Of a DNA stretch of 64,000 nucleotides, positions 11,836-22,930 are shown one piece after another. The notes under the pieces were generated by a model. The model saw nothing but the letters and a program-made list of their open reading frames with translations. It did no database searches and was not told the DNA's origin. Origin of the DNA: Cryptomeria japonica (taxonomy: Eukaryota; Streptophyta; Pinopsida; Cupressales; Cupressaceae); the NCBI RefSeq assembly GCF_030272615.1, contig NC_081407.1, positions 150,969,744 through 151,033,743 on the forward strand, given 5' to 3'. Both the position numbers and the translations under genes were made by a program. The stretch's first letter is position 1, and each line of letters begins with the position of its first letter.

Positions 11836-13827
11836 TCAGATGCCACTCTGACCAGATGTTGCACCACCATCACCACCTACTCCCCCACTCATCCCTGCAT
11901 CACCTGATCTATCTCTCCATGGAGGACCCATCACACCCCCACTAGCCCCTACATCACCTGACCTATCTCTCAGTGGAGGACCCATCACACCCCCACTGCT
12001 CTGCATCCTCTGTGACCACTCTGATCTGGCCTGTCGCATCTATGAATAGATCAGTGCTCGCTAACTAGCTGGCACCACTTGCTCATATAACCCCCGCCAA
12101 TACTCTATCTCGGCCTGTGTTTGCCGGATCTCCCTCATCACCTCCCCAGTAGGACCCTGTGCTCCTACTCCAACCCAGACTCTCTCCTGCAGCTCTGCTA
12201 ATCTCTCCACCGCATCATCCCTCTCCCGCAACACTACAGTCAAATCTGACTCTCGTGCAAACAGTTGCACATCTCTAGCTGCAACCTCCACCTCCAGATC
12301 CTCCACCTATCTCTCAGTTGTTATAAGTCGAGTCTGCAAATGTAATATCATATGGTCCCGAAGATCTCTAGTGGCTCCCTCCCCTGTCTCCATAGGTACC
12401 TCGCCAGTGGCTCCCTCTCCAGTGGCTCCCTCCCCTCTATCCATCGGTACCTCCATTTCTCCCATACCTCTGCCACCTAATCTAACTCCTCCTTACATCA
12501 AAGGTCCCTGTGATATCCGCAATGGCAAACCGCCTCTCCCCCTCTGCTGAACTCGACCACCACCACCACCTCCACCTCTGAATCCACCACCTCCACCATC
12601 CCCCCTCCGCCTCCTTCTCCTCCATCACCACCATCCCCTCTCCCTCATCCATTTACTATAGGTCCTCGACCTCCTCTCCTCCTCCGTCTCCATCCCCTAT
12701 CCTTCTCAAACTTTGGAATCGGCTCTGCCGGATCTAATATCTGAGGAATTAGATGTGCCGCCATATACTGTGTATACTCCTCTGACACCCCTGCATCTAC
12801 CATCCTCAGCTGTATATCCCATGGTCTCGCCTGTAGCATCTGAAACTTTGCTAATGCCTGATCATAAGGTAATACTGGCCCCCATAAATACCTCTCTCGG
12901 ACCACCCGTGCATACTCTCCTGATCCCCTAGGCAATCCCTGTCGCCATCCAAACTGTCTCAAAACTCTACCAGGCAACTATCTCTCCACATGGTAGGATG
13001 TCTTACCAATGAGGAATCGAGTCATGAACACATATGGCAATGCCTCCGCATCATCCTCCAAGGGCTCACACTCAATATACGGTCTCCATATCACTACATC
13101 CAGATCATCCAATGCCCGCCGCCACCACTCTAACTTCCCTGGGTGGGGCTGACTCATCATACCACTATATATATATATTTACATATGGCTGGTTGACTGC
13201 CTGAAATCTCAGACTAACTGGTAAGTGCTCCCACGCCCAAATATGCAGCAACGTGACCCCCACTGCCAAGGAGCCCCTCCCTCGGTATACTACATCATGA
13301 AGCTTCTGATATAAGTGTGGCAACACACACGGTCCCCATGCAAACCGGGTCCCCTCTATCTTCATCTGCTCGATCACCTGACCCCAACCAATGGCCACTC
13401 CATGCAATCATCGATCTAGGCACAGTAGTCCCCCAACAATACCTAATAACACTGCTGGAAGTGGCTCATACAGCGCGGCTCTGTCCTCCCAGGCTATCGA
13501 TCCATCATCAATGTAGACATCCTCCTCAAAAAATATCTGCACCGCTAGGGTCCTCCACGCTCGATCATAGCTCACCAGCTCACCTTGAATGAGAATATGC
13601 AGGATGCGACATACATCCTCCGGTGTAACAGTCATCTCCCCTTGCACCAAGTGAAACATGCATGTCTCACTATGCCACCACTTTGCCAATGCTACAATCA
13701 AATCATGATTCATCTGAATCACGGGCATATGCATCACATTGTATAGGCCAGTTGCTGCAATGCAATCCACCTCGGCCTCTGTCAACCAATCGCACAGCCC
13801 CTGTGTGGCAAGATGCCTCTCGTGCAA
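11836..13827 (-). pseudogene. Antisense gene in the Tat element with a plant mobile domain (PMD), decayed
   Basis: Read on the minus strand from 13827, the product starts MHERHLATQG and soon has FHLVQGEMTVTPEDVCRIL (about residues 58-76). This matches the hallmark of the plant mobile domain family, known from MAIN/MAIL1-type nuclear proteins and from transposons. The frame continues past a stop at 13408 to 13165, including GTRFAWGPCVLPHLYQKLHD and LLHIWAWEHLPV. It shifts at a TATATA tract (about 13,161-13,176), resumes at 13160-12978 and 12977-12645 (YLWGPVLPYDQALAKFQMLQ), and then shifts again. The C-terminal part is a Gly/Arg-rich segment, a coiled-coil-like stretch (12306-12061: ERDDAVERLAELQERVW) and a repeated GVMGPPxRDRSGD. 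GC content is clearly higher than in the surrounding DNA. The role is unknown; capture of a host gene by the element is the likely origin. Confidence 0.75.
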
Positions 13828-14099
13828 CTGTAAGACGCGAAGATCCTCCTACACAAGTGCATCAACCATCATCGTCAGTTGTTTTGTTTCAAACTTTCTT
13901 AAGTTTAAACATAGACTATCAACAGATACTTTGATCAAGTATCTTCGGGTCTCAACAAGTAAGCAATCATGACACACCTAGATTTCAACAGGCATTTATC
14001 CTAATGACCTAAGTCTCATCAGGGCTGTTATGGTTCAAAACAACTTTCACTTCATCTCTCCATCCATACATCATTGGCATCAAGAGATTTTTGTTCACG

Positions 14100-14412
14100 C
14101 AAACTGGGGCATTCATTTTTTCTGCACAAAAGAGCTATCTCCTCACAAAAGTGCTAATATCCTAACAAAAGCGCTCAATAAACTATGCAAAAGCGCTCAA
14201 ACCACAAAAGTGCTACATTAGCTATGCAAAAGTGCTACTTAACAGCAATAGTGCTCAATCAACTACTCCATAGCGCTGAACAACCAATAACGCTCAAACA
14301 ACTAAGCAATAACGCTAACCTTTGCAGAAGTGCTAAAACAACTACACAATAGCGGCACCATAGCGCTAATTAAGTTAACAACAACGCCAAAACACAGTTT
14401 TAGCGCTATTGT
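14100..14412. repeat. Array of short AGCGCT-centred repeats in the Tat 3' spacer
   Basis: About 15 copies of AGCGCT or close variants (AGTGCT, AACGCT) recur every 15-30 bases, mostly in the context CAAAAGCGCTCAA or CAATAGCGCTAA. The core is a palindrome. Spacing is irregular, so this is not a clean tandem satellite. It lies between the antisense gene's 5' side and the polypurine tract. Confidence 0.75.
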
Positions 14413-14960
14413 GTTGACTCAACTTGGACTCAGCAAAAAAACACATAAAAAATGCATAAAATTCAAAATTTCAAATTCACATACCACTGATCCATAGTCG
14501 TTTGGCTGCTGGAATCGATGGACTCGCTCTAATCGGTGCTTTGCTATGGGAACCGACATCCTGACTGCTCCTTGCTCTTCCAGAAAGTCACTATTAGAGC
14601 TAAAATTTCACTATGGTCGCGGATACAAATGACCCTGTTTTCACCCCTTTCTCCCCATATAAACCCTTCGTCGTACCCCTAATTTTTGCCCGCTCACCGT
14701 CGTGGTCCCCGTGAACTTCCCGAGCCTTCCATTTCTCCATTTTATCTCCGATTTCTTCTATTTTTTGCCAGTATTGCTAAAATCTTCTCTTCTATCACCC
14801 TGCCAATTTTCATTCTTTTTCGAGAGATCGCCTGATTTTTTCAAAAAAATTCAGCCCATCTCTCGAGGGGGCATACCACCCATTAAATTAACATTTTATG
14901 GGACATTTCTTCACACCTATATTTCTTTCTTTGAAATGGCGTGATAAACTGCACCGTCTC

Positions 14961-14973
14961 AAAGAGGGGCAAA
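14961..14973 (+). other. Polypurine tract of the Tat element
   Basis: AAAGAGGGGCAAA lies directly before the LTR start TGTAGTCACATA. This is the primer for plus-strand DNA synthesis in LTR elements. Confidence 0.75.
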
Positions 14974-16340
14974 TGTAGTCACATAAATCTGTCCAGTTTA
15001 ATTAAATGAATATTTTGTATTTACTTGATTAAAAATCCACTAGGCAACATTTAATTAAATTAATATTTAATTAATTCATCTTCAAACATTCTCCTATTAA
15101 TTAAATAAATTATTCAATTTATTTTAATTCATTCATTCAACCAAATTCACACTCAATTAAATGAATAAATCATATTTATTTCATTTAATCCTCTTTTCTT
15201 CTTTTAAATAAATTAAATAAAACATTTATTTAAATCATTTATCCCCCCACTTGCATTTTCCTACAAATGCAACTTGCACACATTTATTGAAATAAATTAA
15301 TTTTATTTTAATTAAAATTCCTATTTTCCTTCACCCACCAAATCCACTTGCAATCCTAAACCCCCTTCTAGATTCTTCTAAACCCTTCCTAATTAACCTA
15401 ATCCATCCCCTAATTATTGTCACATTCCTAAGCAACTTGGAGTCACTTCTCAAAGACTTCAAAGTCTTTGAAAAACATTTAATGCTTTGTGTGTTCAACA
15501 ATTTAACCTCTAAAAGTCTTCCAAACCACTTATGGCTCTTACATGACCATTAATGGCTCTTACATAATCATTTATGGTTAATTCAACTTGCACTCATGTG
15601 TCTCCTCAAACATTTATTGTTTTGACCATGGTTATCCCTTTTGCCTTTACACAAGAATTTATTCATTCAACCTAACCTTGACCTTAACTCCCAAGTTAAC
15701 TCTCAGGTCATGTCAAGCATTTAATGTTTATTCCCTCTCCTCTCAACCTATCTCATATTGACACTTGTCATCCTGGGATTGGGTTGAAAGCCCTTCACAT
15801 AGATTTTATATCATTCAATCCTGACCCTTGTTGAGATTACTCAATCTCAACCATCCATTGCTCTATTTTTCCTATAAATAGAGCTCATTTCTTTATAATC
15901 CAGATCTTGAAACTTGTATGCATCTAAGTTATAGTGAATTTTAGAGAGCATTTAGCATAAATCACTAATATATTGTTATTTTGGCCTAAAATAAATCATT
16001 TTAGCATCATAGCATCTAATATTAGCTTTTGTTCACATTTGCATAGTATTTTAGAGTAAACATTTCAATCTTGAACCTCCATAAGCATCCATAGTGCAAA
16101 AAGTTGCTGAGAGATACACTAATTTGGAACTTGGAGAGGAGAGGAACAAAGGAGAAGGAGGTAAGAGCATGTTAGAAGGCATTTGGAGATGTCTTGTTAT
16201 ATTTACTTTCATAGTTAAATATTTTTTCATGTTTTTAGTGTCTCTTTTGATATGCCTACTTAGATTAGTTTTTGGTTGATTAACACTAACAATTTTTTGT
16301 GTTTTTGTGTGTTATATGACCACATGCTTTAGTCTAACCA
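14974..16340 (+). repeat. 3' LTR of the Tat element (right boundary estimated)
   Basis: It starts TGTAGTCACATAAATC immediately after the polypurine tract. The first 900 bases are AT-rich U3 with many TTAATTAAAT-like words. A promoter-like TATA box is at 15873-15880. The end cannot be fixed because the 5' LTR is not in the window. An open frame at 16094-16279 looks incidental. Confidence 0.6.
15873..15880 (+). promoter_or_regulatory. TATA box of the Tat LTR
   Basis: CCTATAAATAGAGCTC is a strong plant TATA context. In a complete element the same box in the 5' LTR would drive the genomic RNA; here it is in the 3' LTR and would read outward to the right. Confidence 0.55.
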
Positions 16341-17234
16341 TTGTGTGTTTTGCAAAGCATCAGAACTAATAAAAAGACAAGAAAGATAGAAAAATACTTT
16401 TAGAGGGTCCAGTAATGAAGCCTCTAGCATACACCACATTCTTCCTTGTTGTACATGTACACATACGACCGAGGATAAAATATTGAGGTGTTTGTGATTA
16501 AAGGTTTGCCATAGTCAAACCCCCATTTTGGTGTTTCCACCTCCACGGACAACCATGATGGATTGTCATAAAAATGATAATAGAAGTATAATAAAGAAAG
16601 TGTAATGGTTAATATGCTAAATTAAAGACAATGTAATGGATGTTGTGATAAAATAGAGAGGAATAACTTCTCTTCAACACTAGAAATTGAGAGATGCTAG
16701 AGCGAATAAAAGCATAAACATCTTGAGAAAGCTTCACTATGAGCAATGGATGGGAATGCAAGGAGCTGTGAGAGATTAAAAGAATGCTAAATAACTAGAG
16801 AGTGTACAAGAGAGTGTCTAGGGAATGCAAGAAATCAAGAGAGAGAAAAAATGAGGCGAGATTGGCAAATTTAAAGGGATTGGATGTTGTCTCAATGTTA
16901 GTGAAAGCCCAAAAAGGTGTTACATTGCCAAAATTAGCAAGTGTATCATTTCAATGACCACCTTCAATTGCAAATATTTGCGGGACATGCGTGAAATGCA
17001 AACATCTCCACAAAACACGAGTGCCCATGAATAATTAAGACTAAAATGGTGGAGAAAATAGGCATGACAAATGGAAAGGAAGGTAGATAAAGCTGATGAG
17101 GTGGAAGTTCAATCATTATCTTTAATTTGGCTAAAGTGAAGGCCTATGCAACATGAAATTATTTGGAGTGTAATTTATGATGTTACATCGATGTCCATAA
17201 AATCAAGAATTTTGTAGACTTTGAGGTAGTCATA
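16341..17234. other. No gene seen; probable left part of a decayed Ty3 element
   Basis: Purine-rich DNA without recognisable coding similarity. It precedes gag-like remnants of the next Ty3 element and may contain its leader. No 5' LTR matching the one at 22931 was found. Confidence 0.3.
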
Positions 17235-17603
17235 GTGGAGGAGACATTTGATTCATTTGACGCACCACTGGGGCTAAGATGGCTTGTTGATGCAAAGGGA
17301 GTGATAAACGACGAGAAGGATGAAATATCATTTGAAGATAGCAAGAGGGTAGTGCAGATTCCTTTGGGGAAGAGTTCGAAAGAAACTTATGTGGAAGAGG
17401 TAAATGCAGAGGAATATGAGGATGATGACAAAAATATAAACACCATAATTAAACTATCCACCACTAAAATTATGAAGGGACCTAATTCAAAAGGGGAAAT
17501 TGAATTGAACGAGACAAACAAGACCATAGATAGTGAGGCAATACTAGAGGCATGGATGAATGATTACCAAGAAGTGTACTCTCAAATTATCTTTGGCCCT
17601 TGA
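17235..17603 (+). pseudogene. Acidic ORF at the left of the decayed Ty3 element, unidentified
   Basis: An open frame of 122 codons begins MEETFDSFDAPLGLRWLVDA and is rich in Glu, Asp and Lys, ending with EAWMNDYQEVYSQI. It is on the same strand as the RT downstream and lies where gag would begin, or just before it. I do not recognise a domain. It is probably element-derived rather than a host gene, because the flanks are retrotransposon remnants. Confidence 0.3.
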
Positions 17604-18666
17604 AGGATTTTCATTATTAGAGAATTACCAATAAAGGAGTCCCCAAAAGAGGATTTCATTGAAATGTATTCAACTGAGGACGAGATTCTACAAGACGCTT
17701 GCACCAAAATGAAATCAGGAAGATGTATTTCACCAAGACAATCAAATTTCAAGAGGCATGTCCCATATCAATCTACCTAGATATTCCAAAGTTAGAGATT
17801 TGAAGCCATACATTGAGTAGGCTGAGCATATCTTTAGAAATGAAGGCCATAGGATGAAGATTCTCAAGAATACACTTACTTGTAGTGCCACATGTTGGTA
17901 CAACACAAACAAAAGAACCATCAAAAGATGAGAAGCTTTCAAAATTCTGATCAATGCTAAATACTTACCAAAAAAAGGATTATTCCTAGACACACCAAAA
18001 TATGATGGATAAATCTCACCGCTTTAACACTTAGACACACGCATATATTGCTCGGAGGAAAGGTATGAGTATGATAGTAGACTATACATTCAATTTTTCT
18101 ATTGGACACTATCATCAATAGCATAGAGTTGGTACATCAATTAGGGGGGAGGAGGAGAAACCAAAGCATGGAAAGAGGTAACTTTGGACTTTCTTCATAC
18201 ATTTGCTTTTTATAATGAAAATTTGCAGATACCATTTTACTCAGAATGAAGGAAATCATATTTAGTTTGGAAGAGGACGAGGAGTTGGCAGTATTGTAGC
18301 TTCCATCCCCATCTGTTAAAGAAGAAGGAATCTAGAAGTACATAAAATGGTCAAACATGTAGTCAGCCGAAGCAAGCAGTCAATGTTATGCAACCCAATA
18401 GGACAATGAGGATTGGACATCAAAATAGATCAAGGTGAGAGGGAAATTAAATAATCAATTGAGCATAAAGGTAAATACTATAACAATTCGGACAAATTGA
18501 GAGAAGAAAATATTATGACAGAAGGAGACCCCAAATTGGTGAAAAATCAAAGATTATTAATATGTCAAGATGGTAGCATAGGTGGTAGAAAATCTATTAG
18601 AATACAAAGATTTATTTCCTAGAACATTTGTAGAGATTAAAGAGATCGAGGAGGAAGTAGAAACAA

Positions 18667-19346
18667 TGAATATCCAGTTAAAGGAAGGAGCTAAATCAAT
18701 TTGAAAGGGACCCTACAAATTGAATCCTAACACGAAGAAGAAGGTGAAAATAGAGATGGATAAGATGCTATCTATTGGGATCATCAAACAAGTAGAGGAT
18801 GCAGAATGGATAAGCCCTGTGGTGATTCTAAACAAGAAGACCAAAGAGACAAGGATTTGTGTATATTTTAGGGAGTTGAATAAAGCTTACATTCATGATC
18901 CATTTCCTCCACCATTTACATACAAAGATTCTAGAGTTAGTAGCTAGCATAGAGATATACTCATTTACTGATGAATTTTCTAGATAGAACCAAATCAAGG
19001 AGGAAGATTAGCCAAATATCACTTTTGTAACATAATGGGGGTCCTATATGTATATAGTGGTGCCATTTGGATTGAAGAATGCCCTTGTGGTATTCAAACA
19101 AATAATGTTCAATACTTTCAAGAATTTTATACATGATTTTTTGGAAGTCTACTAGGATGAGTGGACAATCTATGGATTGGTGAAGGACCACACACAAGTA
19201 CACCATATGATGCTAAATATGTGTATAACCATGCAAATATCTCCAAACCTAAAGAAATATATGGTTGTGGTACCCTTTGGGACCCTAGTCACATTATATG
19301 TAAGGAAGGCTCGATGGTGGATCCTATGAAGGTTGCATTGATATTG
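18667..19346 (+). pseudogene. RT: Ty3/gypsy reverse transcriptase, left part, decayed
   Basis: The fingers read YKLNPNTKKKVKIEMDKML, then GIIKQVEDAEWISPVVILNK and KETRICVYFRELNKAYIHDP, which are classic Ty3 RT. The palm follows with degraded FTDEFSR, TFVT-WGSYMYIVVPFGLKNA and FLEVY. The usual YxDD is damaged: a TAG follows the Tyr and the second Asp is Glu. The frame ends KVALIL at 19346, where another element has inserted. Typical continuations of this family are found at 22503 beyond the insertion. Several stops show the copy is inactive. Confidence 0.8.
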
Positions 19347-19929
19347 TGTTGGAATTAGATTGTCATTGATGTCAACAAAGATGTTGATGTCAACAGAGAT
19401 GTGGAGATGATAAGTGCCACAGAGAGCAAGTGCAACTTTATAGAGAATATGCAAATTGATATATTCACACCCACTGGTCAGAGATACAAAGGCATGCAAA
19501 GACATCTATTGGATAAGATGCAGGAGGATGAGGTCTTAAAGGAAGATCAGATTGGTTGAGATGGTGTTGTCCCAAGTTGGTAGAGGTAAGCAGATTTGAT
19601 TGTATATGTGCAGGTTGAACATGCATGAAGTTGGCAAAGGCAATTTGTCAAAGGCCATAGAAAAGACAGAGATGACATTTGTAAGTTTAATTTGTCTTGT
19701 TTTTGGACAAAGAAGATGCAGACTATAGTGTGGTGATGACATGGGGCAATCAAGTTTGATCAAGAGAAAGTGTTGCTGATGCATCACATGACATACTGCG
19801 TTAGTCCCACATGAAGGCATAGAAGGCAATCATGGTATTTGCTACTAGGATTGGTAATTGGATGAAGAAGTCATCAACCATTGAGTTGATAAGGCATTGA
19901 GTAATCTAGTTTGACTCAGAAAAAGTGCA

Positions 19930-20790
19930 ATTGCACTACGTATAACAGGTCGTGTTAGTCACACATTATGACAGGGATAACATAACACACTATGTTATCG
20001 CTATCACTATCTTGTGGTCAACTCTTTGCATTGAATAAAGGCTATTGTGATAGGAGACAGGAGGAGTGCATAACACGCATGTTATCGCTATCTACGAAAC
20101 TGCAAAAGGTGACAAGGAATGTCAATAACACGACCGGTTGGCTACCCCGCCATCCCGCAACATAAAGGTGGGAAGAGTGACTACTACGCAAGGTAACACA
20201 AATGGAAAAGATTGATGTTATCTCACCACCCCGCGCAAGTTAGTTGAGCGTTATAAGACCTCATGGGGTAACACAAAAGATGAAGCAAATGATGTTCCTT
20301 TCCATCTTGCAGTTACAAAGACAAAAAGAGATGACCTCGTGGGGTTTGAGGAACAAGAGAAGATTAGGGCTCCCCGCTATCTTTCACCGAAGATAAGTGA
20401 AATTAGATTCACTACGGGGTAAGATAAAAGCAAAGACGAGAGATGCATCCCACCATCCTGCACCATGTAAAATGTATGGATGATGGTCTTGCAGGGTAAC
20501 ACGGGTGTGAAGGAAGAGGTGGATCCCACTATCTTGTGACGTAGAAGATCGAAGACTAAAGGTGCTGTGGGGTAGCAACCACAATGTTTATACCGGTACC
20601 TCGCCATTCTGCCACAACAAAGACATAAGAAAAAGGTGACTGCGAGAAAAATAAAAATTGAGATGGGTGAAGCATCCCGCTATCCTGCAGTAAGCAGATG
20701 GATGGAAAGAGGATCTTGCGGGGCAAGTTAAATGGATGATGGTGCATTAGCCCGCCATCCCGTAGGTATACTTTATGGATCAGAGAACAC
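19930..20790. repeat. Degenerate 75-bp minisatellite, about 9-11 units
   Basis: The word CC(G/A)C(T/C)ATC(C/T)TGC recurs near 20148, 20225, 20301, 20373, 20450, 20526, 20602, 20676 and 20751, with steps of 72-77 bases. A second word, TTGCGGGGTAAC and variants, falls between them at 20264, 20340, 20413, 20489, 20566 and 20715 with the same step. Weaker units extend left to about 19,930. It lies wholly inside the 19347-22496 insertion. Confidence 0.8.
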
Positions 20791-22133
20791 GATAGGGTTT
20801 AAGGTCATTGTGACCATTTGAGGTGATTTTGTCGATATGTTGGCAACACGATAGACACAAAGATCCATGTGGTAGTTCATTGACATTTACTGGGTGACTT
20901 GGATGATAGATTTGAAGACTTGTGACATCTAGGTTGGTAGAAAGGTGAATCAAACATGCAGAGTGATCGTGATGCACTTAAATGAGGTAGTTGTATATTT
21001 CATCAGGCTAGGTCGAAAAAGGATGAAGAATGCATTAATGGCAACCATGTTGTAGACTATTTTCATGGCTTGAGGAAGGATACTAGATCTCATTGGACAA
21101 ATGAGGATTACTAAAGTTAGCAATTTGTACACATAGGATGATCTAAATTCAAAAGGTTTCCAAGGGAATGCATTTATGAATGATGACTATCTGACTAAGG
21201 ATAATGTACAAAAGATCCAATCAGCTTGTAAACAAGTTTCTCAGAGGCTTGAGAAGATCAAAAGATCTTCAGAAGACAAGGCATCAAGCTGTAGGTAGGT
21301 AAAGATTATTAAAGAGAGTAATCTAAATTCAAAGATCGACTTGAAGATGGAAGAAGAGGCAATTAATGATGGTGACCAATCTGTCTATAGGGCATATTTT
21401 GTAGGGGCTCAAGAAAATCTTTTTTGAATTCCCTGTTGGAGGGAAAATCCTAGGGTTATGATGATGACCATTAAGCAGAGTTACTTTGTCAAAAAAACTA
21501 AGAGAAAGTCTTAGTGTGTGTGTGGGGGTTGAACAGTAAGTGTTTGAAAGGTAGAGACAAAAAAAGGAAGATGAAGCTTTCAGAGTAGTGAGCCAAGAGT
21601 AGAGAATAGACAAAGAAAGGAATAGAGGTTGTAGAGCAGAGAGAAGTGAGGAGGGAACATAAAAGTGTTTTACACAGGTGTGTATAACATGATGCTAGTG
21701 CAGGCATAACACTCCAGAAAGAGATTGTAGGTAAAAATGGTCAGACGTGAAGGGGAGATAAGAGAGAACTGAAAGCAAAAGCAGAGATAGCATAATGCAA
21801 CTGTGAAGAGAAGAGATCAAAGACTAGAGAGTGCAGGGTCAAGGCAGATAACACAAAAGGTTATACACACAAAGTGTAGCAAAGAAATAAGAGTGATCAG
21901 AGTAGAAATCAGAGAGCTGGTTGCAGAGAGAAGAACGAGACATAGAGTAGAGGATATAGATTGATAACAAAAGACTAGAGAGTAGAGGACAAAGTTGGTG
22001 AGCAGAAAAGAATCACATCAATCTCAAGTGCCAAGAACAAACTATGAGTTACAAAATCTCATTTGTAACAAGGTGCTTAAACTGTATTTTGAATACTCGT
22101 TCATTGTAATTGTCTAAGTGGGTTCTCAGATAG

Positions 22134-22250
22134 GGGGTTGGTGCTCCTTTGGGTTGGTGCCCATAAAGCTAGGGGTTGGTGCTCCTTTGGGTTGGTGGCC
22201 ATAAACTTCAGGAGTTGATGCTCCTTTGGGTTGGTGCTCATAAATATGTA
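22134..22250. repeat. Three tandem copies of a 38-39 bp unit
   Basis: Copies start at 22134, 22172 and 22211. The unit is GGGGTTGGTGCTCCTTTGGG followed by TTGGTGCCCATAAA; the third copy is the most diverged. It lies near the right end of the 19347-22496 insertion. Confidence 0.85.
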
Positions 22251-22502
22251 ATCAAATTATTTTCATTGCAAGGCTGGATTAGAGCAATAGTCTCTAGCAA
22301 CATTTCTCACTGAGGTTTTTCCCCACCATGGGTTTTCCTCGTATATTTGGTTTTATGTGTTTTCCTTGTGTGTGTGATTGAGTTTAATGTCTCAGCTCAT
22401 AGTTTATTGAATTATAACTTAGATCATTTAGATAAGTTAAAGTTTTTTGATTACCACTGATTCACCCCCCCTCTCATTGTTCCATTTGTGTTCAATATAT
22501 TG

Positions 22503-22917
22503 AACTTAATGCCACCTAAGAATGCATTTAGAAGTGAAAACATTTTTAGGATATACACGATATCACAAAAAATTGATAAGAGGATGTGCTAGCATTGCCA
22601 CACCCTTGGAGGAACCCTTGAAGAAGAAGCATGACCAAAGTATAGCCTAGAATGATGAAGTGTACACATTATTTGATATTTTGAAGTAGAAGATTGTAGA
22701 GGCACCAATTCTGACATTCCCAGATTAAAATACTCCCTTTCATGTTAATGTAGATGCTTCCAATATAGCCATAGGAACAATGTTGGATCGGTCTAGAGGG
22801 AATAAGTATCATCCAATTGCATTTGCAAGTAGAAAATTATCTACCGAAGAGAAGAACTACACCACTACGCAAGACTCCTATCCCGAGCATCATGTCTTGA
22901 GGACAAGAAACCATTTT
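22503..22917 (+). pseudogene. RNaseH: Ty3/gypsy RT thumb and RNase H remnant, right part
   Basis: It resumes the RT interrupted at 19346 with NLMPPKN, then RNase H landmarks KIVEAPILTFPD, FHVNVDASNIAIGTMLD and YHPIAFASRKLSTEEKNYTT. The DAS catalytic motif is intact. Several stops lie in the first 200 bases. Reading breaks after the YTT motif and joins a short tail before the polypurine tract, so the rest of RNase H and integrase are deleted. Confidence 0.8.
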
Positions 22918-22930
22918 AAAGGGGGGACAA
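22918..22930 (+). other. Polypurine tract of the decayed Ty3 element
   Basis: AAAGGGGGGACAA stands directly before the LTR start TGTTGATAG. Confidence 0.7.

Larger units (their letters stand above)
1..16340 (+). mobile_element. Large Ty3/gypsy LTR retrotransposon, Tat lineage (5' end outside window)
   Basis: Seen in sequence: a leader, a gag-pol frame at 1897-9177, a long 3' spacer with an antisense gene, a polypurine tract at 14961-14973 and an LTR starting TGTAGTCACATAAATC at 14974. The domain order is protease, RT, RNase H, a second RNase H, integrase; integrase after RT is diagnostic of Ty3/gypsy. The extra archaeal-type RNase H and the long 3' spacer are hallmarks of the Tat lineage. 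No copy of the 14974 LTR occurs at the left, so the 5' LTR and primer-binding site must lie upstream of position 1. The right end of the 3' LTR is not fixed, because its partner is missing; about 16,340 is an estimate. Certainty is high for family and gag-pol and low for the outer boundary. Confidence 0.85.
19347..22496. mobile_element. 3.15 kb LTR-like insertion inside the Ty3 RT, flanked by ATATTG
   Basis: The ends are fixed by the interrupted RT: the frame reads KVALIL up to 19346 and NLMPPKN from 22503, and ATATTG occurs at both 19341-19346 and 22497-22502. The insertion starts TGTTGGAATTAGATTG, a common LTR opening. Near its right end are GAGGTTTTTCCCC and ATTCACCCCCCCTCTC, words typical of copia LTR 3' portions. 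No pol motif is present inside. The simplest reading is a long solo LTR or a non-coding element. The right terminus does not give a clean CA end, so the exact ends could move by a few bases. Confidence 0.7.

Noticed and set aside
12713-13972. Plus-strand ORFs of 72-91 codons over the antisense gene
   Set aside because: They are shadows of the minus-strand PMD gene; the minus strand has the recognisable motif.
14100-14412. CRISPR-like appearance of the AGCGCT array
   Set aside because: Units are short, degenerate and irregularly spaced, in a plant retrotransposon; no cas genes.
20377-20747. Minus-strand ORFs of 63-76 codons
   Set aside because: They lie in the 75-base minisatellite; openness follows from the repeat.
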